Source of the DNA: Achromobacter dolens
GTDB lineage: Bacteria > Pseudomonadota > Gammaproteobacteria > Burkholderiales > Burkholderiaceae_B
Length of the DNA: 64,000 nt
Reading direction: 5' to 3'
NCBI RefSeq assembly: GCF_902859745.1
Contig: NZ_CADIJW010000001.1
Span: 124,001-188,000, forward strand
This document shows positions 35,351-44,332 of the stretch, one piece after another. Each line of letters opens with the position of its first letter. Position 1 is the first letter of the stretch. Position numbers and translations under genes: made by a program. The notes beneath the pieces are model-generated. The model had not been told where the DNA came from. It ran no database searches and saw only the letters and a list, made by a program, of their open reading frames with translations.

Positions 35351-36250
35351 CTAAGCGCTCCCCACCAACAACACCCAAGCAGGAATCGTCACAGCAGAAA
35401 ACAATGTCCCCAGGGAAATGAGCACAGCCACCATCCTCCCATCTCCCCCCATCCGCATCGCCAGCACATAAGCCGCCGAAGCCGTCGGCAACGCCGCGAA
35501 CAACAACAGCATCCGCGCCTCCAGCGGCGCCAGCCCCAGCAACCTGGCCACGCCCAGCGCCACCAGCGGCAACGCCACCAGCTTCACCGCCAGCATCCAC
35601 GCGATCAACCCGCCATAGCCCTTGCCCCCTTCCCACGCCAGGCTGGCGCCCACGCACAGGATCCCCAGCGCGATCGCCGCCGCGCCCAGCCGCGCCAGCA
35701 CCGTGTCCACCGGCCCCGGCAGATGCAGCCCCGCGAGATTGCACGCCAGCCCCGCCAGGGTCGACACCACCAGCGGATTGCGCGCCAGCTCGCGCAGCAG
35801 GTTGCCGCCGTTGTGGCGCGCCAACCCGTACACCGCCGCCACGTTGGCCATCGGCACCGCGAAGCCGATGATCAGCGCCATCACGGTCTGTCCGGGCGTG
35901 CCGCCCAGGCTGGCCGATAGGGCCAGTCCGATATACGTGTTGAAGCGGAAGCCGCATTGCGCCGAAGATGCCAGGCCGAGCGAGGAGGGCTTGAGGACGA
36001 GGCCCGCCAGCCACGACAGCGCCACGCCAGAGAGGAGCACCGCCGCCGTCGCCTGCAACAGTATTGCGGCATTGCCCGCGCTGATCGGCGTGCGCAGGAT
36101 GGATTGGAACAGCAGGGCGGGGAACAGCACGAAGTACACGAGGCGCTCGGCGCCAGCGAAGAATTCGCGCGAGAAATTGAGTTTGTGCCGCAACGCCCAA
36201 CCCAGCGCGACCAGCATGAAATCAGGGAAAACCAGCAGTGCGACCGACAT
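35351..36250 (-). CDS. AEC-family transporter (auxin efflux carrier fold)
   Basis: A 299-aa integral membrane protein with about ten hydrophobic segments in two halves. It starts MSVALLVFPDFMLVALGWAL. The RYFVLFPALLF-like stretch (RLVYFVLFPALLFQSIL) and the CGFRFNTYIGLALSASLGG block are typical of the AEC family, as are GLACNLAGLHLPGPVDTVL and LVALPLVALGVARLLGL. Members export or import organic acids such as malate or malonate; the substrate cannot be assigned. It is divergent from the Bug gene at 36496, with 245 bp between. Confidence 0.9.
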   Translation of the reverse strand: MSVALLVFPDFMLVALGWALRHKLNFSREFFAGAERLVYFVLFPALLFQSILRTPISAGNAAILLQATAAVLLSGVALSWLAGLVLKPSSLGLASSAQCGFRFNTYIGLALSASLGGTPGQTVMALIIGFAVPMANVAAVYGLARHNGGNLLRELARNPLVVSTLAGLACNLAGLHLPGPVDTVLARLGAAAIALGILCVGASLAWEGGKGYGGLIAWMLAVKLVALPLVALGVARLLGLAPLEARMLLLFAALPTASAAYVLAMRMGGDGRMVAVLISLGTLFSAVTIPAWVLLVGSA

Positions 36251-36495
36251 GTCGATAATGTGTTTTTCGAGCGCGTCGGCCGGGGATCGGCTCGCTATGC
36301 GATCGTAAGCATTTGCTGCTATTCTCCGTCATTCTGGCGGGCGCGTGTGCCACAAGCAACTCAAAACAGCACGGCTTTCTGCCCTGCATACCAAGCGATG
36401 CGCCCCCACCGTTAACTGCTGACTCGTCTACAGACGGGCGCGCCACAAAACGGTCCGTTCACATGCGGGCTCGCACATTAGGAGGAAACACACAC

Positions 36496-37479
36496 ATGAA
36501 TAAAGTTCGCTCCCTGGCTATCGCTGTCGCGTTGGCCGCCGGCACGATCGGCGCTTCGGCCGCGCATGCCGCCGACAACTACCCCAACAAGCCGATTCGC
36601 GTCATCGTCCCGTTCGCGCCCGGCGGCTCCACCGACATCATCGCGCGCCTCGTGACGCAGCGCATGAGCCAGGAACTGGGCCAGCCGATGGTCGTCGAGA
36701 ACAAGGGCGGCGCCGGCGGCGCCATCGGCGCGGCCGAAGCCGCGCGCGCCGCGCCGGACGGCTACACGCTGTCGATCGCCACCGTCTCGACGATGGCCGT
36801 CAACCCGGCGTGCCGCCCCAATGACCTGCCCTACGATCCGATCAAGGACTTCCAGGCCGTCACCAACTTCGCCAACACCGCCAACGTGGTCGCCGTGAAC
36901 CCGAAGTTCCCGGCCAAGGACTTCAAGGGCTTCGTCGAAGAACTGAAGAAGAACCCCGGCAAGTACTCGTACGGCAGCTCGGGCACCTGCGGCGTGCTGC
37001 ACCTGATGGGTGAATCGTTCAAGATGGCCACCGGCACCGACATCGTGCACGTGCCCTACAAGGGGTCGGGCCCGGCCGTGGCTGACGCCGTCGGCGGCCA
37101 GATCGAAATCATCTTCGACAACCTGCCGTCCTCGATGCCGCAGATCCAGGCGGGCAAGCTGAACGCCATGGCCATCGCCTGGCCCGACAACATCGCCTCG
37201 CTCAAGGGCGTGCCCAACTTCAAGGAAGCCGGCTTCCCGGTGCTGAACCAGCCGGTCTGGTACGGCCTGCTGGCGCCCAAGGGCACCCCGATGGACGTCG
37301 TCAACAAGCTGCGTGACGCCGCCGTCGTGGCCCTGAAGGACCCCAAGGTGATCAAGGCGCTGGACGACCAGGGCTCGGCCCCGTCGGGCAACACGCCGGA
37401 AGAGTTCGCCAAGGAAATCAAGGAACAGTACGACTGGGCGAAGGACGTCGTGAAGAAGCAGAACATCAAGCTGGATTGA
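36496..37479 (+). CDS. Bug/TctC-family substrate-binding protein
   Basis: A 327-aa periplasmic receptor. A perfect AGGAGG lies 9-14 nt before the ATG at 36496. The signal peptide MNKVRSLAIAVALAAGTIGA ends near AHA-A. Motifs: PIRVIVPFAPGGSTDIIAR, VENKGGAGGAIGAAEAA, GSSGTCGVLHLMGE, HVPYKGSGPAVADAV and APKGTPMDVVNKL. Codon use and the strong ribosome site suggest high expression. The two cysteines (NPACRP and GTCGV) are at positions where relatives may form a disulfide. It is an orphan receptor, 245 bp from the divergent AEC permease. Confidence 0.93.
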   Translation: MNKVRSLAIAVALAAGTIGASAAHAADNYPNKPIRVIVPFAPGGSTDIIARLVTQRMSQELGQPMVVENKGGAGGAIGAAEAARAAPDGYTLSIATVSTMAVNPACRPNDLPYDPIKDFQAVTNFANTANVVAVNPKFPAKDFKGFVEELKKNPGKYSYGSSGTCGVLHLMGESFKMATGTDIVHVPYKGSGPAVADAVGGQIEIIFDNLPSSMPQIQAGKLNAMAIAWPDNIASLKGVPNFKEAGFPVLNQPVWYGLLAPKGTPMDVVNKLRDAAVVALKDPKVIKALDDQGSAPSGNTPEEFAKEIKEQYDWAKDVVKKQNIKLD

Positions 37480-37526
37480 TGGGGCAACGGCGCGGCTTTT
37501 TTGCCGGCCGTCCGCCACCGGCCTGA

Positions 37527-37559
37527 GCAAGAGGCGCCCCGCGGGGCGCCTCTTGCTTT
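37527..37559. terminator. Bidirectional intrinsic terminator between Bug and LysR genes
   Basis: GCAAGAGGCGCCCC-GC-GGGGCGCCTCTTGC is a perfect 14-bp stem with a 2-nt loop, followed by TTTG. It lies 47 nt after the Bug stop and 28 nt before the stop of the converging LysR gene, so it can serve both. Confidence 0.85.
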
Positions 37560-37587
37560 GTGGCGCGAGGGACCCGCGCCGGCGCGG

Positions 37588-38478
37588 TCAGCGTTCCAGC
37601 GCCGCCTGGCTTGCTTCGCAGGCCGCGCGCAATCGATCGATCAGGTCGCGATGCACCGCCGTCAGCGGGTCCTGGCTGCGCGTCAGTACACTGATCGGCA
37701 CGCCCAGCGTGGGCGACAGGCGCCGCAGGCGCATGTCGGGCCGCAGCATCGCCTGGGCGGTGATGGCGTCGACGATGGCATCACCGGCGCCGGCCTGCGC
37801 CAGTGCGCAGGCGACGTAGTGAGTCTGCACGCGGATCGCGGCGGGCGGGTCCACGCCCTGCGCGTCCAGGGCCATCCGCAGCAACGCGCCGGCGGCGTCG
37901 CTGGCGTCCAGCAGGATCAGGCTGTCGCCGGCGATGTCGGCCAGCGCCAGCGGGCCGCCGCCGGGGCCGCGGCCCAGGTGGACCAGTTCGGTCTGGCCCA
38001 GTTCGGTGCGCGTCAGGCCCGGCGTCTCGCCGGTGTCGAAGGTCACCGCCAGGTCCAGCTCGCGTGTCAGCATGCCGCGCACCAGCTCGCTGCTGTGATA
38101 GGTGTGGATATCGAAGGTCAGGCCCGGTTGCGCATCGCGGCTGTCGCGCACCACGCCGGGCAGCAGGCCCAGGCCCAGCGCCGGGGCGCAGCCCAGCCGC
38201 AGGTGCGCATGGGGCCGGTCGCGCAGGCTGGCGGCCAGCCGGCGCACGCTGTCCAGGTCCTGGTTCAGGCGCGCCACTTCGGGCGTCAGGATGTCGGCCT
38301 CGCGCGTGGCCACCAGGCGGCCCTTGACGCGTTCGAACAGCTTGAAGCCCAACTGCGACTCGGCGCTCGCCAGCAGCTTGCTGGCGGCGGGCTGGGTGAT
38401 GTGCAGCGCCGCGGCGGCCTGGGTCAGGGAGCCGGTGCGGCGGATGGCTTCGAAGATCTCGATGTGGCGCAGGCGCAT
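37588..38478 (-). CDS. LysR-family transcriptional regulator
   Basis: A 296-aa LysR protein. The start at 38478 (MRLRHIEIFEAIRRTGSLTQ) places the HTH at residues 1-60 (GSLTQAAAALHITQPAASKL). The effector domain includes LRLGCAPALGLGLLPGVV, ELDLAVTFDTGE and VACALAQAGAGDAIVDAI. The N-terminal pattern is that of the GcvA/CysB-like MetR-AmpR branch seen near amino-acid-related genes. It is divergent from the gamma-glutamyltransferase gene with 128 bp between, so it probably regulates that gene. Confidence 0.92.
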   Translation of the reverse strand: MRLRHIEIFEAIRRTGSLTQAAAALHITQPAASKLLASAESQLGFKLFERVKGRLVATREADILTPEVARLNQDLDSVRRLAASLRDRPHAHLRLGCAPALGLGLLPGVVRDSRDAQPGLTFDIHTYHSSELVRGMLTRELDLAVTFDTGETPGLTRTELGQTELVHLGRGPGGGPLALADIAGDSLILLDASDAAGALLRMALDAQGVDPPAAIRVQTHYVACALAQAGAGDAIVDAITAQAMLRPDMRLRRLSPTLGVPISVLTRSQDPLTAVHRDLIDRLRAACEASQAALER

Positions 38479-38606
38479 GGAGCAATGGGGGATATCGGCG
38501 CAATGCCGCATTCTACGGCGCGGCGGCGCGCGTGCGACAGCGGCGCGGGTCTTGTCTATCATGGACATCCAAGCCGGGCGTCCGGCGTCATCCTGGAGCC
38601 CGTCCC

Positions 38607-40364
38607 ATGCGTGTGTGCCGTTCCCCCGCCGCTTTCCTGATCGCCGCCGTCCTGGCCGTGGCGCCCTCGGCCTGGGCGCGTACGCCGACCGCGGCCGAGG
38701 ACCTGAATCCGGAAGCCGCCAGCGGCAGCCAGGCGCGCACGCTGGTGCGCGCAGCGCACTTCATGATGGTGTCGGCCAATCCGCTGGCGACCGCGGCCGG
38801 CGATGAAATGCTCAAGCGCGGCGGCAGCGTGGTGGATGCCGCCATCGCCACGCAGTTGGTGCTGAACCTGGTCGAGCCGCAATCCTCCGGCATCGGCGGC
38901 GGCGCCTTCATGGTGGTGTATTCGGCCAAGGACCGCGCCATCGTCACTTACGACAGCCGCGAGACCGCGCCGGCGGCGGCGCGGCCCGATCGCTTCCTGG
39001 ATGCCGAGGGCAAGCCGCTGCCGTTCGCGCAGGCGGTCAACAACGGCATGGCCGTGGGCGTGCCGGGCCTGCTGCGCGGCCTGGAGATGGCGCACAAGCG
39101 CCAGGGCAAGCTGCCGTGGGCCGACCTGTTCCAGCCCGCCATCCGGCTGGCCGAGCAGGGCTTCGCGGTGTCGCCGCGCCTGCACAAACTGCTGGCGGGC
39201 AACAAGGAATTGCCGCGCCAACCGGCCGCCGCGGCCTATTTCTATGCGCCGGACGGCAGCGCCTGGCCGGTTGGCCACGTGCTGAAGAATCCCGCCTTTG
39301 CCGCCACGCTGCGGGCCGTGGCGCAGGGCGGCGCGGACGCCTTCTACCAGGGCGATATCGCCCGCGACATCGTGGCCGCGGTGCATGCGCATCCCAAGCC
39401 GGGCGACCTGGCGCTGGCCGACCTGGCGGGCTATCAGGCGCGGCAGCGCGAGCCGGTCTGCGGCGCCTATCGCGGCTACGAGCTGTGCGGCATGGGGCCG
39501 CCCAGCAGCGGCCCGATCGCGGTGCTGCAGATGCTGGGCGAACTGGAGCAATATCCGATCGGCGATTTCGCGCCCGGCAGCGTCGAGGCGGCGCATTATT
39601 TCGCCGAGGCCGGCCGGCTGGCGTTTGCCGACCGCGACTTCTACGTGGCCGACCCGGATTTCGTCCGTGTGCCGGTGCGCGCGATGCTGGATCCGGCGTA
39701 CCTGCGCGCGCGCGGCGCGCTGATCCGGCCCGACCGCAGCATGAAGGTCGCGCTGCCCGGCGACCCCGAAGGCAAGCTGCTGTCGCTGGGCCGGGACAAC
39801 GCCCTGGAGCAACCCTCCACCAGTCATCTGGTGGCGGTGGACGCGGACGGCAATGCGTTGTCGATGACCACCACCATCGAGAACGAATTCGGCAGCAAGA
39901 TCTTCGTGCGCGGCTTCCTGCTGAACAACGAGATGACGGATTTTTCGTCGTCGTTCAAGGATCCCGAAGGGCGGCTGGTGGCCAACCGCGTCGAACCCGG
40001 CAAGCGCCCGCGCAGCGCGATGGCGCCGATGATCGTGCTGCGCGACGGCAAGCCTTACCTGCTGGTGGGATCGCCAGGCGGCAGCGCCATCATCAACTAC
40101 GTCGCCAAGACCATCTTGGCGGTGCTCGACTGGAAGCTCGACATCCAGGCCGCGGCGGCCCTGCCGAACCTGGGCAGCCGCAACAAGGAGACCGAGCTGG
40201 AGAAGGGCACCGCGCTGGAAGCGCTGGCGCCGGCCCTCGAGCGCATGGGGCATCCGGTGAAGATCACCGAGTTCCCCAGCGGCATCCACGGCATCGTGAT
40301 CGATGCCGATGGCTTGCAGGGCGGGGTCGATCCGCGCCGTGAGGGGTTGGCCAAGGGCGGTTGA
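38607..40364 (+). CDS. ggt: Gamma-glutamyltransferase
   Basis: A 585-aa Ntn-hydrolase made as a periplasmic proenzyme that cleaves gamma-glutamyl bonds such as in glutathione. The signal peptide MRVCRSPAAFLIAAVLAVAP ends near AWA-R. The large subunit has GGSVVDAAIATQLVLNLVEP, SSGIGGGAFMVVYS and YDSRETAP. Self-cleavage is expected before Thr405 in EQPSTSHLVAVD, which matches the catalytic Thr of known enzymes. The small subunit has TTTIENEFGSKI, LLNNEMTDFS and VGSPGGSAIINYV. It can supply Glu and Cys-Gly from extracellular glutathione. The LysR gene is divergent; an APC permease gene converges. Confidence 0.95.
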   Translation: MRVCRSPAAFLIAAVLAVAPSAWARTPTAAEDLNPEAASGSQARTLVRAAHFMMVSANPLATAAGDEMLKRGGSVVDAAIATQLVLNLVEPQSSGIGGGAFMVVYSAKDRAIVTYDSRETAPAAARPDRFLDAEGKPLPFAQAVNNGMAVGVPGLLRGLEMAHKRQGKLPWADLFQPAIRLAEQGFAVSPRLHKLLAGNKELPRQPAAAAYFYAPDGSAWPVGHVLKNPAFAATLRAVAQGGADAFYQGDIARDIVAAVHAHPKPGDLALADLAGYQARQREPVCGAYRGYELCGMGPPSSGPIAVLQMLGELEQYPIGDFAPGSVEAAHYFAEAGRLAFADRDFYVADPDFVRVPVRAMLDPAYLRARGALIRPDRSMKVALPGDPEGKLLSLGRDNALEQPSTSHLVAVDADGNALSMTTTIENEFGSKIFVRGFLLNNEMTDFSSSFKDPEGRLVANRVEPGKRPRSAMAPMIVLRDGKPYLLVGSPGGSAIINYVAKTILAVLDWKLDIQAAAALPNLGSRNKETELEKGTALEALAPALERMGHPVKITEFPSGIHGIVIDADGLQGGVDPRREGLAKGG

Positions 40365-40438
40365 GGGTTTTCAGTCGTGACAGGCCGCTCGGCGTTCGAG
40401 GCGCCCGGCCCCGCAAGGGCGGGGCCGGGCGCAACGGC

Positions 40439-41842
40439 TCATTCCAGCGCCGAAGGATCCAGCCGCATCTTTTCCTCGCGGCTGCGCGCCAGGTAGGTCA
40501 CGCCCCACATCGCCACGCCCAGCAACAGCAGCCAGCCCGCCACCTGGTACTGGATCAGGTCGCGCCCGGTCAGCGGCGTGACCAGGAACAGGCAGGCGGC
40601 CGCGCCCAGCCACGGCACGATGCGGTTGATGCGGAAATGCTCGTGCTTGACCTGGTCGCGGCGCAGCACCAGCACCGCCACGTTGACGAAGGCGAACACG
40701 CCCAATAGCAGCAGCGCCGTGGTGCCGCCCAGGGCGCGGATGGCCTCGGAATCGGCCAGCGCCACCAGGATGATCAGGCCGAAGGCCAGCGCGGTGGTGA
40801 ACAGGATGGCCGTCCACGGGGTCTGGTTGCGGCGATGCACGTGCGCCAGGAAGGCCGGCAGCACGCCCTGGCGTGACATGCCGTACAGCAGGCGGCTGGC
40901 CATCATCATGTTGATCAGGGCCGAGTTGGCCACGGCGAACATCGAGATCACCGGCATGATGTATTCCACCGGCAGGCCGGGCGCGGCGCGCTTGACCACC
41001 AGCACCAGCGGCGTGCTGCTGCTGGCCAGTTCGCCCACCGGCACCAGCGCCACCGCGCAGATCGACACCAGTACGTAGATCACTGCCGTCAGGCCCAATC
41101 CGGTCAGCATCACCTTGGGGAAGATGCGGCTGGGATTGTGCGTTTCCTCGGCCATGTTGACGGAGTCCTCGAAGCCGACCATGGCGAAGAATGCCAGCGC
41201 CGTGGCCGAGGTGACGGCCAGGAATACGCTCTTGTCTTCCGGTGTGTCGAAAGCGATGACGCGCGAGAAATCGGCCTGGCCTTCCGACATGGCATAGAAG
41301 CCAAGCAGAATGACCATCAGCAGGCCCGACAGCTCGATCAGGGTCAGGACCACATTGGCCCGCACGCTTTCGGACGCGCCGCGCAGGTTCACCAGCATCA
41401 CCAGCGCCATGAATCCCAGCGCGCCCACGGTGATCCAGGTCTTGCTGGCCTCGACGCCGAAGGCCGCGAACAGGTTGGCCGCGAAAGCCTGCGACGCCGT
41501 CGCGGCCGAGGTCAGGCCCGAGCACATCACGGTGAAGCAGACGATGAAGGTCAGGAAATGCACGCCGAACGCCTTGTGCACGTAAAGCGCGGCGCCCGCC
41601 GCTTTCGGGTACTTGGTGACCAGTTCCAGGTACGACAGCGCGGTCAGCAGCGCCACGCCGAAGGCCACCAGGAACGGCAGCCAGGCCGCGCCGCCGACTT
41701 CCTTGGCGACCTGTCCGGTCAGGGCGTAGACGCCGGTGCCCAGGATGTCGCCGACGATGAAAAGCAGCAGCAGCTTGGGGCCCATCACCCGCTTGAGCGG
41801 GGCGTTCTGTTGCGGCTCGCCGCTGGAGGCGTTCGTGGCCAT
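40439..41842 (-). CDS. APC-family amino acid permease
   Basis: A 467-aa inner-membrane protein with 12 or more hydrophobic segments. The start at 41842 (MATNASSGEPQQNAPLKRVM) has AAGGAGAAAG upstream. The unwound TM1 motif reads FIVGDILGTGVYALTGQVA. Further family marks are AFGVALLTALSYLELVTKYP, FFAMVGFEDSVNMAEETHNP (TM6) and LYGMSRQGVLPAFLAHVHRR. It transports amino acids or related cations; the substrate is not readable. It lies next to ggt, so uptake of amino acids released by that enzyme is a reasonable guess only. Confidence 0.9.
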   Translation of the reverse strand: MATNASSGEPQQNAPLKRVMGPKLLLLFIVGDILGTGVYALTGQVAKEVGGAAWLPFLVAFGVALLTALSYLELVTKYPKAAGAALYVHKAFGVHFLTFIVCFTVMCSGLTSAATASQAFAANLFAAFGVEASKTWITVGALGFMALVMLVNLRGASESVRANVVLTLIELSGLLMVILLGFYAMSEGQADFSRVIAFDTPEDKSVFLAVTSATALAFFAMVGFEDSVNMAEETHNPSRIFPKVMLTGLGLTAVIYVLVSICAVALVPVGELASSSTPLVLVVKRAAPGLPVEYIMPVISMFAVANSALINMMMASRLLYGMSRQGVLPAFLAHVHRRNQTPWTAILFTTALAFGLIILVALADSEAIRALGGTTALLLLGVFAFVNVAVLVLRRDQVKHEHFRINRIVPWLGAAACLFLVTPLTGRDLIQYQVAGWLLLLGVAMWGVTYLARSREEKMRLDPSALE

Positions 41843-42164
41843 AGTCTTTCTCCTTGTTCTCGTTCGATGGGGGAGTCGCGCCAGGGCAACGTCGAGGGAG
41901 CGGGCCTGCTGCGCGGATGTCGCCGCGCGTCGCTCCCCCGGAGCCCGCCGGGAGGGGCGGGCCGGTGTGATGGGGAAAAGTCTAAATCGGCCGCGCGCGC
42001 GGCAGTGCAACAGTCATGCAACGAATTGTCTGTGCATGCAAGACATGCAAGCGCGTGTAGGGAAAGGCGGCAATCCCGGGTGCGATTGCCGCTTGGTCGG
42101 GCATGAAAATGCCCGCGCGAGGCGGGCGGGAAGGCGCTCGGAGCGGGGGGCGCAGCCCTGGCCG
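41843..42164. promoter_or_regulatory. Promoter region of the APC permease with CATGCAA repeats and hairpins
   Basis: 322 bp without a gene. Three copies of CATGCAA occur at 42015-42021, 42035-42041 and 42044-42050, about 170-210 bp upstream of the permease ATG, an array that could bind a regulator. Two hairpins lie to the right: GCGGCAATC/GATTGCCGC at 42067-42092 and GCCCGC/GCGGGC at 42111-42127. The latter, followed on the minus strand by ATTTTC, may end the CoA-transferase operon. Confidence 0.5.
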
Positions 42165-43286
42165 CTATGGCTGGGACGGCGCCAGGTCGGGCGGCAGGCG
42201 GCGCAGCGTGGCGGGCGTGCGCGACAGCTTGATCGGCGAACCGACGCCGCGGTAGTCGCCCTGTTCCAGCACCATGCCGCGATGCTTCGTGTGCGGATGG
42301 GCCAGCGCCTGGTCCACGGTCTGCACCGCCGCGGCCGGCACGCCGGCGCGCAGCAGGCGGTCCGCCAGCGCCGCGGCGTCGTGCTGCGCGAGCAGCGCGG
42401 ACAGGTCGTCGCGCAGGGCCTGGCGGTGCGCCAGCCGGTCGGCGTTGGCGGCATAGCGCGGGTCCGTCGCCAGCGCCGGCGCCTCCAGCACCTGCGCCAA
42501 CTGCGCGAACTGGCGGTTGTTGCCGACCGCCAGGAAGATCGGGCCGCTGGCCGTGGGCAGGGTTTCGTAGGGCGCGATGTTCGGATGCGCGTTGCCGCTG
42601 CGGCCCGGCGTCTTGCCGCTGTAGAAGTAATTGGGCGCGTGCGGATGCAGCAGCGACAGCGCGCAGTCGTACAGCGTGATGTCGAGGAACTGGCCCAGGC
42701 CGCTGCGCACGCGTTCGTTCAGCGCCAGCAGGATCGCCACTGCCGCGTTCAGGCCCGTCACCATGTCCACCACCGGCAGGCCGACGCGGGTGGCGTCGCC
42801 ATCGGCCTCGCCGTTCACGCTCATCAGTCCGCACATGGCCTGCGCGCAGGCGTCGTAGCCCGGCAGGCCGCCCAGCGGGCCATCGGCGCCGAAGCCGCTG
42901 ACGCGGCAGTGGATCAGTTTCGGGAAGCGTTCTTTCAAGGTGTCGTAACCCAGCCCCCATTTCTCCAGCGTGCCTGGCTTGAAGTTCTCGACCAGCACGT
43001 CGGCGTCGGCCAGCAGGTGGCGCAGCAGTTCCTGTCCGGCCGCCTGCGACAGGTCCAACGTCATGCCGCGCTTGTTGCGGTTGACGCCGACGAAGTACGA
43101 CGCGGTATCGCCCAGGAACGGCGGGCCCCAGCCGCGCGTCTCGTCGCCGCCGGGCGGCTCGATCTTGAGCACGTCGGCGCCGTGGTCGGCCAGGATCTGG
43201 GTGCAATAAGGACCGCCCAGCACGCGCGACAGGTCGATCACTTTGCAGCCGGCGAGGGCGCCGGCATCGGGAAGCTTGGGAGCCAT
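42165..43286 (-). CDS. Class III (CaiB/BaiF) CoA-transferase
   Basis: A 373-aa enzyme that moves CoA between carboxylic acids. The N-terminus reads CKVIDLSRVLGGPYCTQILA, then DVLKIEPPGGDETRGWGPPF. The catalytic Asp is expected in GGLPGYDACAQAMCG (about residue 150), and the VVDMVTGLNAAVAIL helix follows. The C-terminal domain has NRQFAQLAQVLEAP and HPHTKHRGMVLEQ. It is the last gene of a minus operon with a Bug receptor and an acyl-CoA dehydrogenase, so it probably activates the acid imported through that system. Confidence 0.92.
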   Translation of the reverse strand: MAPKLPDAGALAGCKVIDLSRVLGGPYCTQILADHGADVLKIEPPGGDETRGWGPPFLGDTASYFVGVNRNKRGMTLDLSQAAGQELLRHLLADADVLVENFKPGTLEKWGLGYDTLKERFPKLIHCRVSGFGADGPLGGLPGYDACAQAMCGLMSVNGEADGDATRVGLPVVDMVTGLNAAVAILLALNERVRSGLGQFLDITLYDCALSLLHPHAPNYFYSGKTPGRSGNAHPNIAPYETLPTASGPIFLAVGNNRQFAQLAQVLEAPALATDPRYAANADRLAHRQALRDDLSALLAQHDAAALADRLLRAGVPAAAVQTVDQALAHPHTKHRGMVLEQGDYRGVGSPIKLSRTPATLRRLPPDLAPSQP

Positions 43287-43299
43287 GGAGCCTCTGCGG

Positions 43300-44277
43300 T
43301 CAGTCGATGGAAACGTTGGCGCTCTTGATGAGCGTGCGCCACTTGGGCACTTCGGCCGTGATGAAGCGGGACAGTCCCTGCGGCGTCTGGTCCTGGGCGC
43401 GCACGATGCCCTGGCTGCGCAGCGTCTGTTCGATCGCGGGGTCCGACAGCGCGGCCTGGAATGCCTGGTTCAGTTTGGCCACGGTCTCGGGCGGGGTGGC
43501 CTTGGGCGCGACGATGCCGAAGAACACGCTGACGTCATAGCCCGACAGGCCCTGTTCGGACAGCGTCGGCAGGTCCGGCAGCGCGTCCGAGCGTTGCGCG
43601 CTGGCCAGGCCGATGGCGCGCAGCTTGCCGGCCTTGATGTATGGCAGCGCCGTCAGGATGTCGGTGAACGACATCGACACCTGGCCGCCCAGCAGGTCGT
43701 TGAGCGCCGGCCCGGTGCCCTTGTACGGGATGTGCATGATGCGGGTGCCGGCCATCTGGTTGAACAGGATGCCGGCCAGGTGCGAGGACGCGCCGTTGCC
43801 GGACGAGGCATAGCTGAGCTTGTCCGGGTTCTTTTTGGCGTAGGCGATCAGTTCCTGCGCGTTGTTGGCGGGCACTGACGGGTTCACCACCAGGATGTTG
43901 GGCAGGTGGCCGATGCGGATGATGGGCGCGAAGCTGGTCTCGGGGTTGTAGCCCTGGTTCTTGTACAGGCTGACGTTGATGGCCAGCGGTCCCGAGGTGC
44001 CGAACAGGATGGTGTAGCCGTCCGGCTTGGCGGCGGCCACGTATTCGGAACCGATGTTGCCGCCGGCGCCGGCGCGGTTCTCGACGATGACGGTCTGGCC
44101 CAGCGGCTGCTTGAGCTTTTCGGCCAGGCGGCGCGCCAGCGCGTCGGTCGGGCCGCCGGGCGGGAACGGCACCACCAGCGTGACGGGGCGCGACGGATAG
44201 GCGTCGGCCGCCAGCGCGGGAGGGACGGCGGCGATGGCGGCGGCCGCCAGCAGCAGGGGGGTGAACAGGCGTTTCAT
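43300..44277 (-). CDS. Bug/TctC-family substrate-binding protein
   Basis: A 325-aa exported receptor. The start at 44277 follows GGAGACAACC and gives the signal peptide MKRLFTPLLLAAAAIAAVPP, cleaved near ALA-A. Motifs: PVTLVVPFPPGGPTDALAR, VENRAGAGGNIGSEYVAA, HIPYKGTGPALNDLL, LPTLSEQGLSGYDVSVFFG and APKATPPETVAKL. It lies 13 nt before the CoA-transferase and 55 nt after the acyl-CoA dehydrogenase in the same operon. This resembles the Bug gene inside the 7-11 kb operon. Confidence 0.92.
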   Translation of the reverse strand: MKRLFTPLLLAAAAIAAVPPALAADAYPSRPVTLVVPFPPGGPTDALARRLAEKLKQPLGQTVIVENRAGAGGNIGSEYVAAAKPDGYTILFGTSGPLAINVSLYKNQGYNPETSFAPIIRIGHLPNILVVNPSVPANNAQELIAYAKKNPDKLSYASSGNGASSHLAGILFNQMAGTRIMHIPYKGTGPALNDLLGGQVSMSFTDILTALPYIKAGKLRAIGLASAQRSDALPDLPTLSEQGLSGYDVSVFFGIVAPKATPPETVAKLNQAFQAALSDPAIEQTLRSQGIVRAQDQTPQGLSRFITAEVPKWRTLIKSANVSID

Positions 44278-44332
44278 GGTTGTCTCCAGTGGTGGGCGCG
44301 CCGGCTGTGCCGCCGGCGTCGGGGGCGCCAGG

